Shown one piece after another: positions 11,809 to 22,859 of a stretch of DNA of 64,000 nt. Within the stretch, counting starts at the first letter, position 1. The number at the start of each line of letters is the position of its first letter. Below the pieces are notes generated by a model. It was not told where the DNA came from and ran no database searches. It was given only the letters and a program-made list of their open reading frames with translations. The DNA is taken from assembly GCA_016271365.2 (NCBI GenBank), contig CM028129.1, forward strand, positions 843,900,001-843,964,000, read 5' to 3'. The translations under genes and the position numbers were made by a program. The stretch is from Neoceratodus forsteri (taxonomy: Eukaryota; Chordata; Ceratodontiformes; Ceratodontidae).

Positions 11809-11986
11809 CTATATAAAACTACTGGATGTGCAACTCTATGCACAACCTGTGTGTTCTGCCACCTTGAGGTTCTGATTCCTATGGCCTCTCCTCTCGAGCT
11901 TCACTCTCGAGGCCAGCAGGAATCAGGACCCCTCTGTTGCAAAACACACTGGTCATGCATAGTTGCCCATCCAGTATTCTCTATGT
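11809..11986. repeat. Foldback MITE, copy 2
   Basis: Same architecture as copy 1. Left arm CTACTGGATGTGCAACTCTATG pairs with right arm AGTTGCCCATCCAGTA. The next arm segments (TGTGTTCTGCC and CCTGATTCC types) also pair, giving about 80-bp arms. The loop is CTCTCGAGCTTCACTCTCGAGG. It is more similar to copy 3 at 30.54 kb than to copy 1. Confidence 0.85.
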
Positions 11987-11994
11987 ACTTTTAA

Positions 11995-12332
11995 ATAATT
12001 TTTGTGTTTTATTACTTTTAAATCTTCATGTATAACATTAACTCGAGAAAAAGATCACTGCATTATTTAATTTTTTGTCATGTGTTAGGAAATGCATGTG
12101 CTCTAGAACAAATATTTTATACAGCATATTTTTATGCTGTATTGTACTTTGCCTTTAAGCATTCAACAGGTTTTGACACAATGTAGCACCTGACAGTTTT
12201 TAGTCCTCAGGAAGGAACTTGAAAACATTTTAATAAATAAAGCACTAATACTGATACAATACTGAACAAACAACAAGTCAGAGGTCTCAATACACCATAG
12301 AGTCATGACTACCCAAGTATTAGCATTTACTG
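11995..12332. other. AT-rich spacer
   Basis: AT-rich, with no ORF, repeat or motif I can support. Confidence 0.4.
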
Positions 12333-12692
12333 TTAAAGGGGAACCGTCAGCATTCCCCTGGCAAAAACATGGAACCTATAGGTCCCGATTAGGTACTTTG
12401 CACTGGTGGTAATTTTTCAAAATAATCTACACAGCTGATATTTACAATTTATCTGGTTGATCCTGCAACCCTCCATCTGCCATTACTATTACTGAGTCCC
12501 CCACGGCAAGCCCTTTGATGTCACAACTGACGGGCTCAACTGCGGGAGACTACTATGTTACAGTACAGGTATCAGAAAATAGTAAAAGATATACAGCACA
12601 TGATTGTGCTTCTAACTATGGTACCGATCAACTAAGGAAGGTGCTATAGGTCCCATGTTTTTGCCAGGGGAATGCTCACAGTTCCCTTTTAA
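12333..12692. repeat. TTAA-flanked palindromic MITE (A)
   Basis: Ends are TTAAAGGGGAACCGTCAGC and, in reverse complement, TTAAAAGGGAACTGTGAGC. The match continues through CATTCCCCTGGCAAAAACAT and beyond, about 50 bp with few mismatches. TTAA at both ends is the target preference of piggyBac-type transposons, and the TIR length suggests a non-autonomous MITE. There is no coding capacity. Confidence 0.85.
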
Positions 12693-12829
12693 GTAATTGT
12701 TATGTTTCAGTCATTTAAAATTTTTGCTTGTGTCTAACTTTAACTTGATAAAAAATGATCACTTTTTTATATATTGTTTATCACTGACAGATGGTTCTGC
12801 ATTTGCATATTGTTTTAAAATGTTAAACC

Positions 12830-13258
12830 TTAAAGGAGAACAGTGCTGAATCTATAAGTCATTTTTCCCAATAAAAGCTGTTTTTAAGTACTTGTTCAAA
12901 GTTTGTCATTGCTCTACTGTTACAGGCTTTTCAGTTATCCTAGTGGATGTTTCTGATTTACATGCTGCTACTAAGAACCATTTTAGAACCGCACAATGTA
13001 GTTCATGTCCCTGTTTTTTTCTTGTATTGTTGGCACAATGTTTTCATGTACTATTATAGAACTCTGTGGTAGAGAGAGACATAAACTACATCACGCAGTT
13101 CTAAAATGGCACTTAACACCACAGTGTAAATCAGAAACACCCACTAATGTTACTAATAGGTCTTTATAGATGGAACAATAACAAAATTTAAATCAGTACT
13201 TAAAAAATAGCTTCTAATGTGAAAAGTGACTTACAGTTTCAGTGCAGTTCTCCTTTCA
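12830..13258. repeat. Fully palindromic MITE (B), TTAAAGGAGAAC ends
   Basis: The left end TTAAAGGAGAACAGTGCTG and the reverse-complemented right end (GTGAAAGGAGAACTGCACTG) pair. Pairing continues inward for about 200 bp, including TTTCTGATTTACA and CATTTTAGAAC blocks in both arms. The right-hand TTAA has degraded to TTCA. The terminal sequence is related to MITE A and to the element at 22.79 kb (TTAAAGAGCAAC). Confidence 0.8.
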
Positions 13259-13558
13259 CAGCATTCTAATAAGCAGCAGACTTGCACAGCAGGCTCTAGA
13301 CCTGTAGCTTTGCACTGGGTCGTGACCTTGAGTTGTATAATGTTACTGTCCCTTAATATAATTCCCTCTCCAGGGAGCGGACAGTGTTGCTGCTTTTAGG
13401 AAGAAAATGCTCCTTACATTCAATTGTAAACAGTGCTGTCTAAACAGCATTCCTGACCATGCTATAGTTAGCAGTCACTGCCTGCTGACCTCAGGACATT
13501 TCCAGATCTGCAGTTAAGGAATTACCATAGTAAAAGTGGACCAGAACCATGCGCAACT

Positions 13559-13690
13559 GTCACTGGGGATTGAAGTCCCATGCGAGTGGGGAAATTGCTC
13601 TAGACACAAGTGCCACTGGGAAATGAAGTCCCCTGTGACTGGGGAAACTGCTTTTCATGCAAGTGCCACTGGGAATTTTAGTCTCCCAGC
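13559..13690. repeat. 52-bp tandem repeat, about 2.5 units
   Basis: Units begin TGTCACTGGGGATTGAAGTC at 13559, TGCCACTGGGAAATGAAGTC at 13611 and TGCCACTGGGAATTTTAGTC at 13664. The spacing is 52-53 bp. Confidence 0.75.
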
Positions 13691-14470
13691 TGAAGAGAAA
13701 AAGAAAAAAACACTAGTGCCACAGAATCTTTGATAAATTTGAAAGATCCATTGTACGCCAGCTGAGCTCATTTACCTGTCAGAGCTGGAGCTGGCTTACA
13801 ATGAAACACTGAAAAGGTCAGTCCAAATTTTAAAATAAACGCAGTACTTGTGATCCTCATAGCAGGATCGCCAGAAATATCTTGCACACAAAAACATACC
13901 AGAGCTTCCATAGAGGTTCTGTTATGTTTCTCAATTAAAAACAAGTCCTGGTACCACTTAATTGCAAAAAAGGTAAATGCATACAGGGGCTCTGATGTCA
14001 TGTCAGCACATTAGTAGCTGATACCAGTTCACAGCCTCGGCCTCCATATTCAGCCAGCTCTGTAATGCATTTCCAGTGCTCGTTTGTAAAAGAGAAATAG
14101 CTACAAACATGATATTGATGTTTTTTGTGCTGTATGCTGAACAAAATGTTGATTTTTCACCTGACATGCTGTAACCCTGGAGTGGAAACTGGAGATTTTG
14201 AAACTGTTAATAAAGTACTGACAGATAAAATTGTTAGGCCACGTATCAACAAAGTAGGAAAATGAGGCACAATACTCAGACTTCTCAGAGAAACATCAGG
14301 ATTAATATATTTTTTGACAGCAAAGTAAACCATTAAACTGCAGTTCCTTTGATGCTAGATAAGGTCTACCAATGTCAATTGTATGCCCATTAGTACAAAA
14401 AGTAAGAAAGTTATACTTTCATGTTTTCAAATAATTGTGTTTATGCAATAAATAAGTCTCCTTCGGGCCC
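13691..14470. other. No recognisable feature
   Basis: Mixed-composition non-coding DNA with no domain, terminal repeats or tandem structure visible. Confidence 0.4.
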
Positions 14471-14680
14471 ATATAATGTACCATATGTGCATTATTGCTT
14501 CATATTCACTTGCCCCACTAGAGGTGCTGAGCGCTTAGCTGTGCCTTGAGCCCTGAATTGCGACACTTGCATCTGACTATGTAGCACAGAAATGGGATTC
14601 ACACCCTATCATGCCTTATTGCTTGTTTACAAGGCACTGCAGGGTGTGCATTCCAGCTTTTTATAAAATGTGTTCACAAT
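14471..14680. repeat. Solitary degenerate unit of the 345-bp satellite
   Basis: Contains the unit landmarks TGTGCATTATTGCTTCATA, CACACCCTATCATGCCTTATT, and AAGGCACTGCAGGGTGTGCATT in the same order and spacing as within the array at 15.7-18.3 kb. It is about 1 kb upstream of the array. Confidence 0.65.
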
Positions 14681-14864
14681 TTCCTGAATCCTGATTGGCT
14701 GAAACCCTTTTTCAACCATATCCTTACCAGGACATAACCCTACAACCGGCACTACTAGTGCCAACCTGAGCCCCACAACAGAAAGATATCACTGTTCCCA
14801 ATGTCCTGAGTTTCAAACTAGGTGGTCCTCCGTGGGGAGCTGGTGACGACTCACCCACCACCCC

Positions 14865-14865
<1 letters not shown>

Positions 14866-14916
<51 letters not shown>
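14866..14916. repeat. (CA)n microsatellite
   Basis: An almost uninterrupted run of about 25 CA dinucleotides. Confidence 0.98.
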
Positions 14917-14920
<4 letters not shown>

Positions 14921-15538
14921 TAAACAACTGCACATCATTAGTTGATGGAAATCAGCTCAGGGCAAAATATTGTGAAATAAAAGTGTAATCTGTGCTGCTG
15001 CAATAAAGAAACCTGACCACAATGTAGCCAAGTGATCTGCATGCAGCCTGGACGCCTCTCAGAAATAATACCACAGACCTGCTCCTCCACTGATTACTTC
15101 ACAACCCAGTTAAAAAAAAAATATATTAAAAATGTATGGGTTTTTCACAGTAGAACAGAGCGAACGGCCCAGTATTACAAAGCTCAGTTGTACAAGCAGT
15201 AACTACAGTGGTTGACGAGGGACACGATCACTTTTAATGAAACCAGGCCCTCACTCTGAAAGAAATGGCAGCCCTGCATGTTACTCCCTAGCAGAGACAC
15301 CGGCTGTATGCCAGTGGAATATTAATGCAGTGTGTGAGGAAGGGGAGGACAACCTCACCATTATCAATATGTATGTGGGGGGTGGGAAGTGCCCTGTACC
15401 ATCACACAGTTCAGAAACTACCTTAATAGAGGGACTATTTTTACTGTTTCAAGAATTAAAATCTCAAGTTTTTAAAAGATTTTGCAGTGCTTTTTACTCT
15501 TTTTTTTCTTAAATGCTTACTGGGGGGCATTTTATTAG
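14917..15538. other. No recognisable feature
   Basis: Non-coding sequence between the CA run and the satellite. There is a short A-run near 15112 and a chance ORF of 91 codons at 15237 with no known domain. Confidence 0.4.
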
Positions 15539-15691
15539 CGCAGTAATACACTCCGGGGTGTGGATTTTGGCCTGATAAGAGCACTTAGTAGGTGATAAAG
15601 GCACTCAGCACAAGCGCCTCATGCCTCATAATGTACCTGGGGCATGCTGTTATGAGGCCATAACCCACACCTTGTCACATCTAATTGCTTG
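15539..15691. repeat. Palindromic MITE, AATAAGACA family, at satellite edge
   Basis: Left end CAGTAATACACTCCGGGGTG and right end CCACACCTTGTCACATCTAATTG are inverted copies of the family ends seen at 1788 and 21899. It abuts the first satellite unit. Confidence 0.65.
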
Positions 15692-18290
15692 AATAAAACA
15701 TATTTGCATGCCTCTACTCCCTCTCAGGGCCTGAGACACAGCCAAGGGCTTAGCACCACAAATGAGGTTTGCAAATATGAACACATAATGCACACCCTGT
15801 TATGGTTTATTCCTGGCAAGTTCATGCATGTCGAGCTACATACATGTATAGCACAACTGTGCATGCATTATTGGTTCATAATCACACACCCCTTTTGAGA
15901 TGGGAAACACTTCACTGCGCCTTGGAGCTCATAATGCTGGCATGTGTTGTGCTATGTGCAGCACAAATATGGAATACACACCCTGTTGTGTCTTATTTCT
16001 TGTCTATAAGGACTGCAGGGTGTGCATTCCAAGTCTGTGACACATATTTCCATGCCTCTTTTACATTTCATGGCCTTAGATACAGTGAAGTGCCTCCCAC
16101 CTCGAATTAGGCATGTAATTATGAATCTATAATGCGCACCCTATTGTACCTTGGGTGTCCAGTTACACACATGCATATCATGTCAAGGTGTGCATTATTG
16201 GTTCATAATCACACACATCTTTTTAAATGGGAAGCATTGTGCTGTGCCTTGGACCACATAATGTTGACATACATTGTACTAGAAACAGTACAAAAATGGA
16301 AAATACATCCTGTTTTGTCCTATTCCTTGTCTATAAAGTACTACAGAGTATGCATTCCAAGTCTGTGACACATATTTCCATGCCTCCTTTACATTTCAGG
16401 GCCCGGGACATAGCCAAGTGCTTCCCACCTCCAATTAGGCATGAGATTATGAACTTATAATGCATACCCTATCATGGTTAATTGCTTTCAAGCACCATGG
16501 GCGTCCAGTTACATACATGCATAGCATGACAAGGTGTGCATTATTGGCTTATAATCGCACACACCTTTTGAGATGGGAATCACTTTGCTGTGCCTTGGAC
16601 CTCATAATGCTAACATATGTATTATAAGCAGTACAAAAATGGAAAACACACCCTGTAGTGTCTTATTCATTGTCTATAAGGCACTGCAGGGTGTGCATTA
16701 CAACATTCTAACACATATTTGCACACCTTAGGTTTGTTTCAGGGCCCAAGACAGAGCCCAGTGCTTTGCATCACAAATGAGATGTGCAATTATGAACCCA
16801 TAATGCACCACCTATCATAGTTTATTGATTGCAGGATCATGGGTATGCAATTACATAAATGCATAGTAGGATATGGTGTGCATTCTAGGTTCATAATTGC
16901 ACACCCCATTTGACACAGGTAGTGTTTGACCATGTGCTAGGCCCCATAATGCTCCGCAATGCATCTGACTAAATACTGCAGAAATGGAAAACATACCCTG
17001 TCATGTCTTATTCCTTGTCTGTACGGAACTACAGGGTGTGCATTCCAACTTTATAAAACATATTTGCATGCCTCCAGTCTACTTCAGGGCCTGAGACAGA
17101 GTCAAGTGCTTTGCACCACAAATGAGCTGTGCAGTTATGAACCCATAATGCACATCCTATCATGGTTTATTGTTTGCAAGATCATGGGTGTGCAGTTACA
17201 TAACTGCATAGAATGACAGGGTGTGCATTATCGGTTCATAATTGAATGCCACATTTGATATAGGTAGAGTCTGGCCATGCCTTGGACCCCATAATTTGCC
17301 ACAATTCGTCCCATTAAGTAGTAGAGAAATTCAATAAACACCATATCGTGTCTTATCGTTTGCCTATAGGGCACTGCAGGGCATGCATTCTGAGTTTGTG
17401 ACACATATTTGGATGCCTCTGTTACATTTCAGGGTCAGATACACAGCCAAATGCATCCCACCTGAAATGAGGCATTTGATTATGAACCTATAATGCACAT
17501 CCTATTATGATTTATTGCTTCCAAGTACCATGGTTGTCCAGTTACATACATGTACAGCATGACAAGGTGTGCATTATCAGTTCATAATCTCACACTCCTT
17601 TTGAGATAGGAAGCACTTCACTGCACCTTGGACCACATTATGCTGACATATGTTGCCCTATAAGTATTAGAAATATGGAAAACAGACCCTATCATGTCTT
17701 ATTCCTTGTCTATAAGGCACTGTAAGGTGTGCATTCCAACTTTCTAACACATATTTGCACACCTCCAGTCCATTTTGGGGCCCAATACAGAGCCAAGTGC
17801 TTTGCAGCACAAATGAGCTGTGCGATTATTTACCCATAAGGCACATCATATCATTGTTTTTTTTGCTTACAAGAACATGGGTGTGCAGTTACATAAATGC
17901 ATAGCACAACAGGGTGTGCATTATCAGTTCATAATCACACACTCCATTTGACAAAGATAATGTTTGGCTATACCTTGGGCCTCAAAATGCACCACAATGT
18001 GTTTGACTACATACTACAGAAATGGAAAACACACCCTGCAATGTCTTATTCTTTGTCAATAAGGCACTGCAGGGTGTGCATTCCAGCTTTCTAACACATA
18101 TTTGCATGCCTCTGGTCAATTTCAGGGCCTGAGAGAGAGCCAAGTTCTTTGAACTGCAAATGAGCTGTGCAATTATGAACCCATAATGCACACTCTATCA
18201 TGGTTTACTGCTTACAAGATCATGGGTGTGCAGTTACATAAATGCATAGCATGATAATGTGTGCTTTATTAGTTAACATCCTGTAGTGCC
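15692..18290. repeat. 345-bp tandem satellite array, about 7.5 units
   Basis: The landmark 'GGAAAACACACCCTG..TGTCTTATT' recurs at about 15973, 16299, 16641, 16986, 17332, 17677 and 18024, giving periods of 326, 342, 345, 346, 345 and 347 bp. Each unit contains two inverted-repeat modules bounded by GGGTGTGCATT and AATGCACACCC, with TGTCTTATT/CTATAAGGCACTGCAGGGTG at the joint. These are the same ends as the stand-alone AATAAGACA MITEs. Units differ at many positions, so the array is old or poorly homogenised. Confidence 0.9.
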
Positions 18291-18774
18291 ATACCGATTC
18301 CATAATTAACATAGTTCATCATAAAGCAAAAAAAAAAAAGCAAAATGCCATCTAATTTCTCCTAATGTATAGCTAAAAAAAGAGTAAGAAAACATTTTAT
18401 TTATTCCTTGTAGTATTGTGTTCGAGCAATCATTACTGCAGAGGCAGACTAAGAAACAGAAAAACATAAAAATGTGATAGATGTATTTCTTGTTCGTGAA
18501 GAAAGAAACAAGAGGTACCTTTCCCTTAAAAAGGTAAGTCCTATATATATTTACGCATTAAATAAAACACAGTTCATAATATAGATAAGCAACAGGAAAT
18601 AAAATGTCAGTTTGCAATGTAGTAGGCAGTTTACAACAAAACATACAATGAAGTTGCCCAGTCTAGGACCCCTCCCCTCCGCCCACCCACCTAGCCTAGA
18701 GCTTGTTATGTGCTGCATCAGCAACGCAAACTGTACAGTATTTTTTATGTCTAACCATTGTTTTTATTGTTTGG
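18291..18774. other. No recognisable feature
   Basis: A-rich sequence with an A12 run near 18328. No ORF or repeat identified. Confidence 0.4.
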
Positions 18775-19080
18775 TAACCAGCTAAACACCACTAGTAGTG
18801 CCTGTCTTCAGAGATGACCAGGGACCACTGGTGAGCTTGACTGAGTTGATCACAGTCACACAATGTGCAAGTGAAGGTTGTAGGAATTAAACATACATCA
18901 GCCATATATAACAACCTCATTTGCAGCTTGTTAGTGCAAGCTCTAGGCTGTCCTGCCATAATTTGTGGTCCCAAGGCACTGCCAAATGATTCTTAACAAA
19001 AAAGGGGCCTGCGATTATGAACCCAGAAACCACAACCTTTGTTGAATTATTGCTTTCATATTTGCACATTTCATACTCAT
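18775..19080 (-). repeat. Degenerate SINE core and satellite-like fragment
   Basis: 18815-18895 on the - strand resembles the SINE core (GCACATTGTGTGACTGTGATC). 18955-19080 carries satellite-type landmarks (GCGATTATGAACCCA, then TTGAATTATTGCTT). Both are weak and old. Confidence 0.4.
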
Positions 19081-20195
19081 AGCACAGTCCTAGATTCATG
19101 CAAGTTCTGTTCATCGTACAAAAAATGTCAATTATAGTAAAAAATCAAAATGCACACCATTTTGTAAATTGTTGTTTAGATAGCACGACAATAATTCTCA
19201 GTGAAAGCAAATGTATATTATTTAATTTTAACCATAGGGTTTGAGAAGAAAACAAAGAATTTTCCAGTAAGAAAAAAACACAGCCATGAATCAGTCACAA
19301 TTTGACCTATTAGGAGGCACGCAGCCTGAGGTTTGGGTAGACAAAAATGAGCCATCAAATAAGTGGAAAAAAATACTTGACAGACATTATGCAGAGCTAA
19401 ACCCAGAACAGCTAAACAACCTTGAAGATGAGAAAAATGAAAAAAGCACAATGAAATAGACAATATGGGTTTTGTCCTTATTCACATACTGGTTAAGTTA
19501 AAAAAAAAACATAACACTAGATTTCAAAACAGTATCAATGTTTGATTTAAATGAACTATTGTGTCAGTTTTATGGTACTGTGAGAAACTCAAAGGGAGAA
19601 CAATATGGACTCTCAAGTTTCTTATCTTTAACAGCTGCACTAAAGAGACACATTAATTAATCAGTAAACAACCATCAGGTTAACCTGATTGCTCATCCAG
19701 CCTTTAGTATGTCAAACAATGTATTTGTCACAGTTGTAAAAAAATACAGAAAAAGTGAATCAGATACAACAAAGCACTACCCAAGAATAACAGATTCAGA
19801 CCTTTCCAAACTAAGGTATAGTTCAGCCTTATCTACCGAAACTGCTTGTGGGTTAGTGAGGAAGGTTTGGTTCAATGTGCAATTGTACCTGACACGTTGT
19901 GGCAGGGATGGTCTGAGAGACTGAAAGCCAGACTCATTTTTTGTAACAACTGATGAGAATGGCATAACATATATTAGTCAACACTTCAATGAGCAGACAA
20001 AAAATCATAAAGACAAGAATGAAAGCAATAAAGATCTAAGTTTCTTTTTTTTTTCCAAAGGTCCTGGGGACTCATTATGTTCAGTGGAAAGTTTTTTTAA
20101 ATATCAGTCAAAAGTTCCAAAAGACACAACAAGTTTTTACCTATGTCCACGGCACTTGCTACACGACATCTTAAACAAAAAAGAAATATGATATA

Positions 20196-21234
20196 CAGTC
20201 CCCACCACTTATAACGGGCAACTTTATGTAGTAACGTTTTGCCCGTTGTAATCAGTGGACGGTTAAACCAAAAGAAATATTTCTGACAAGCTTATTGTTT
20301 AAAGGCTAAAAAGCAAGACTTTATTGAAATTAATTAAAACTAGATGTAATTAAACTAAATGTAAGCAACACCAGACAAAAACAAAGGTGTATCAGTTTCT
20401 CCCCGATTCTCCCCAATGCAGAGCAAGTAGTGAATAACAGCACTCCTATGTTAAAGTTCAGCTTTGTCCTACTTGAGAATCAAAAAACTCTGTAATCTGT
20501 TTCTGCACCTTCCGTGTCTTGAGTGCGGTTTCCAAACCCTCTCCACCCCTCGTCAGTGTGTCCCAGTCCGGTTCAATTGCATCATGTTGCTCCATCGCTC
20601 TCCTTAGCATCAGGATAGCCGACCACACATCAGCAGGAGTTACAACCATCTCTTCCTGACTCTGCTCAGCCTCGTCTGCATCATCATCGGCGTCTGTAGT
20701 GGGGGCAATTGAGTTCCTGATCTCCGCTATGTCATCCTCTGTGCCAGGTTGCTCCTTATTGTTTCCAAGGTGACACAGTTCATTGAACTCATTGGGAGAC
20801 ATGCCTTCTGGCGTGAGCATTGTGCTTTCCTCTTCTTGGTCTTGGGGGTCTTCTAAATCAAACTGTGTGTCAGTGACCACAAACCCACTTTTTCTGAAAC
20901 AACTCTGTATGGTGAGTTGTGACACTGAGTCCCATGCCTGCTTTAGCAGGTGAATAGCATCAAGCAAATTAAGTTTCTTTGCACACTGTACCTGTGAAAG
21001 TGACACGCCTAGGATTGCACTTAATCAGTATACAGAAAGTACTGACAGCCTTGCAGACACTTCGTAACTCATTTATTCGACCAAAAAAATGTCTGCTGTG
21101 TACGGTGGGCAACTACTGCTGTAACCATTGATTCTATTGAAGGGTTTAATGAGGAATGGCAAATGGTAACACAGATCTGCCCACAATATCCAATTGCCCT
21201 CATTACCAGTGGGTGGTATAAGTGGTGGGGACTG
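20196..21234 (-). mobile_element. Tigger/pogo element, internally deleted
   Basis: The ends are perfect 18-bp inverted repeats (CAGTCCCCACCACTTATA at 20196-20213 and its complement at 21217-21234), flanked by TA dinucleotides at 20194-20195 and 21235-21236. The TIR sequence and TA target are established marks of pogo/Tigger elements. At 1039 bp it is much shorter than an autonomous Tigger (about 2.5 kb), and only the transposase tail remains. It sits inside the Crypton-like pseudogene and is therefore younger. Confidence 0.93.
20458..21006 (-). pseudogene. Tigger transposase C-terminal fragment
   Basis: An open frame of 182 codons begins within the former transposase. L-L-D-A-I-H-L-L-K-Q-A-W and Q-S-C-F-R-K-S-G-F near residues 14-43 match the conserved end of Tigger/jerky-type DDE transposases. 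An acidic, E/D-rich tail follows. The CENP-B-type DNA-binding domains and the DDE catalytic core are absent, so the fragment cannot catalyse transposition. The long surviving frame suggests a fairly recent deletion derivative. Confidence 0.85.
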
Positions 21235-21898
21235 TACTAGAGAGCCAATGGATCACACCCTATCTGGAAGGAATGATAGCCAAAATATCAAAAGAGGCAC
21301 TTCTAAGCCAGAGGTACACAAACTACTCCTCAGGAGCACTGCAGTGCACCTTCTAAGAGATGGAGGCCTTGAGGCCAGACAAATGATGTCAGTGACTGGT
21401 CACAAATCAGAGGCATCACTCCAAAACTATTAGAGTGCATCCCTAGAAGACAGACAAAAATGGAGTAATATTCTGGCAGGAAAAAAAGAATAATTAGAAA
21501 ATAATCAAGTGACTTTTGATAAATCAGGCACATCTGCTCATGGAAAATTGTTAACTGGTGGTAAACCACAAGAATCACCTTATGTTAATCAGATTCATGG
21601 AATTGTATTTAATGTAAACAATAACTACTACAAGTAAATGAATATAACTCATTTGTCAATTTTAAAACTGTAAGGTTGCAGTGCTTCTAAAAGATTGTTA
21701 TGAATAAAGTTTAAATTGTATCCCAGTCTTACTAAGCTTCTTGTGAATGTAAAAAAAAACATGCAAATTGTATAAAACTGAGCGTGTTCATAGGGACTAT
21801 TTTTTGCAGCATAAGAATACAAAATAACACATATTTTATTTTGACAATACATGTTTAATGTTCCTTGTTTTCTTCAGTTGTTCTTGGGATATTTTCTA

Positions 21899-22053
21899 AG
21901 AGTAATAAGACATTCCAGGGTGTGCATTATGGATTCACAATTGCATGCCTGTGGTGTTTTTAACAGCACTCAGCTGCAACTCATGCCAAACAATACACCA
22001 CAGGCATGCAGCTACGAACCCATAATGCGCACCCTGTCATATCTTATTGCTTA
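21899..22053. repeat. Palindromic MITE, AATAAGACA family
   Basis: Left AGTAATAAGACATTCCAGGG with TGTGCATTATGGATTCACAA pairs with right TTCG/GAACCCATAATGCGCACCCT then GTCATATCTTATTGCTTA. The arms are about 55 bp. It is a clean single-copy version of the module repeated in the 345-bp satellite. Confidence 0.8.
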
Positions 22054-22189
22054 CATATTGCATACCTTACATTCCATATCACAACTATTCAATGAACTGT
22101 GACATCATCAATAGACTAATCAATCAATTATAACATCACCAACAGATAATATTTTTAAATTTCTTACAAGACTCGAGTTTCATAATCAA

Positions 22190-22460
22190 AGGGTTTCACA
22201 GCAGCTTGACCCCCAGAAATGCACATTTTCATGTTTAGAAACTTTCATTGAAATAGTGGTTCTTAACAGTTTAGATTTGACACCCTGAAAAAGAAACATT
22301 TTTATTTTAAAAGCAATAACTAGAGTTTGATTAAAAAAGGGGTTCCTGATAGTTTGAGTTCATCCCCGCCAAAATGCACATTTGCATACTTTAAACCAAT
22401 AGGCTTTCACAGAACAATGGTTTCTCAATAGTTTGAGTTACACCCCCAGACAGTTGTTTG
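22190..22460. repeat. Degenerate 150-bp tandem repeat
   Basis: 'TTGAC/GTT..CCCCC..AAATGCACATTT' recurs at about 22207 and 22360, with a partial unit near 22438 (TAGTTTGAGTTACACCCCCAGA). 'GTTTGAGTT' or 'GTTTAGATTT' precedes each. The function is not known. Confidence 0.5.
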
Positions 22461-22791
22461 ACTCAACAGACTTAAAGCAGCTTTTATTGAAACACATCAT
22501 GTCAATAAAGACACCAACAAAATCAACTAAAATATATAAGACCACTACTAAGGCTTTAAATAGTTTCTTCCACTTGTCATTGATCTACTGTATGTAATAA
22601 AAATAATTGAGTACCTCACCATTTAACTATGTTGATGAACCCACAGAAGGAAGACAAAGGAACAGGAACAGCTCTCCTTTTTCAAGAGAAGTCATTGACT
22701 GGACAAAAGTAGTCCATATGAGAAATAAAAAAGAGGGAGAAGGGTGCAAATCCATCATGTGAACCTCAGTCTAACTAATAATTTTGAGATG
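22461..22791. other. No recognisable feature
   Basis: AT-rich non-coding spacer with no ORF or repeat identified. Confidence 0.4.
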
Positions 22792-22859
22792 TTAAAGAGC
22801 AACTCTGTATTATAATAAAAAACTTTAAAACACTAGATGTACACCAATTATGTTTTAAC

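Larger units (their letters stand above)
19286..21433 (+). pseudogene. Crypton-type tyrosine recombinase pseudogene, split by Tigger
   Basis: From an ATG at 19286 the + strand reads, across stops and one frame change, the order of the DUF3504/KIAA1958-like tyrosine recombinase derived from Cryptons. The N-terminal region (L-N-E-L-L-C-Q-F-Y ... L-T-A-A-L-K-R-H at about 19540-19655) is followed by N-N-V-F-V-T-V-V-K-K at 19717 and V-R-K-V-W-F-N-V-Q-L at 19855. Next come G-D-S-L-C-S-V-E-S-F-F-K-Y at 20068 and, after a 1.04-kb insertion, L-R-S-T-A-V-H-L-L at 21338 and V-T-G-H-K-S-E-A-S-L-Q-N-Y at 21394. The box Arg, the GH and the terminal Tyr are present. The His of the expected H-x-x-R box looks replaced by Leu. 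The coding frame is broken, so it is inactive. Confidence 0.8.

Noticed and set aside
14724..14933. Cys/Val-rich - strand frame
   Set aside because: It is the translation of the CA microsatellite.
15689..18191. Several 60-100 codon frames in the satellite
   Set aside because: They recur because the repeat unit recurs, and carry no domain.
15539..18290. CRISPR array
   Set aside because: Units are about 345 bp with internal inverted repeats and no unique spacers, in a vertebrate-type genome.
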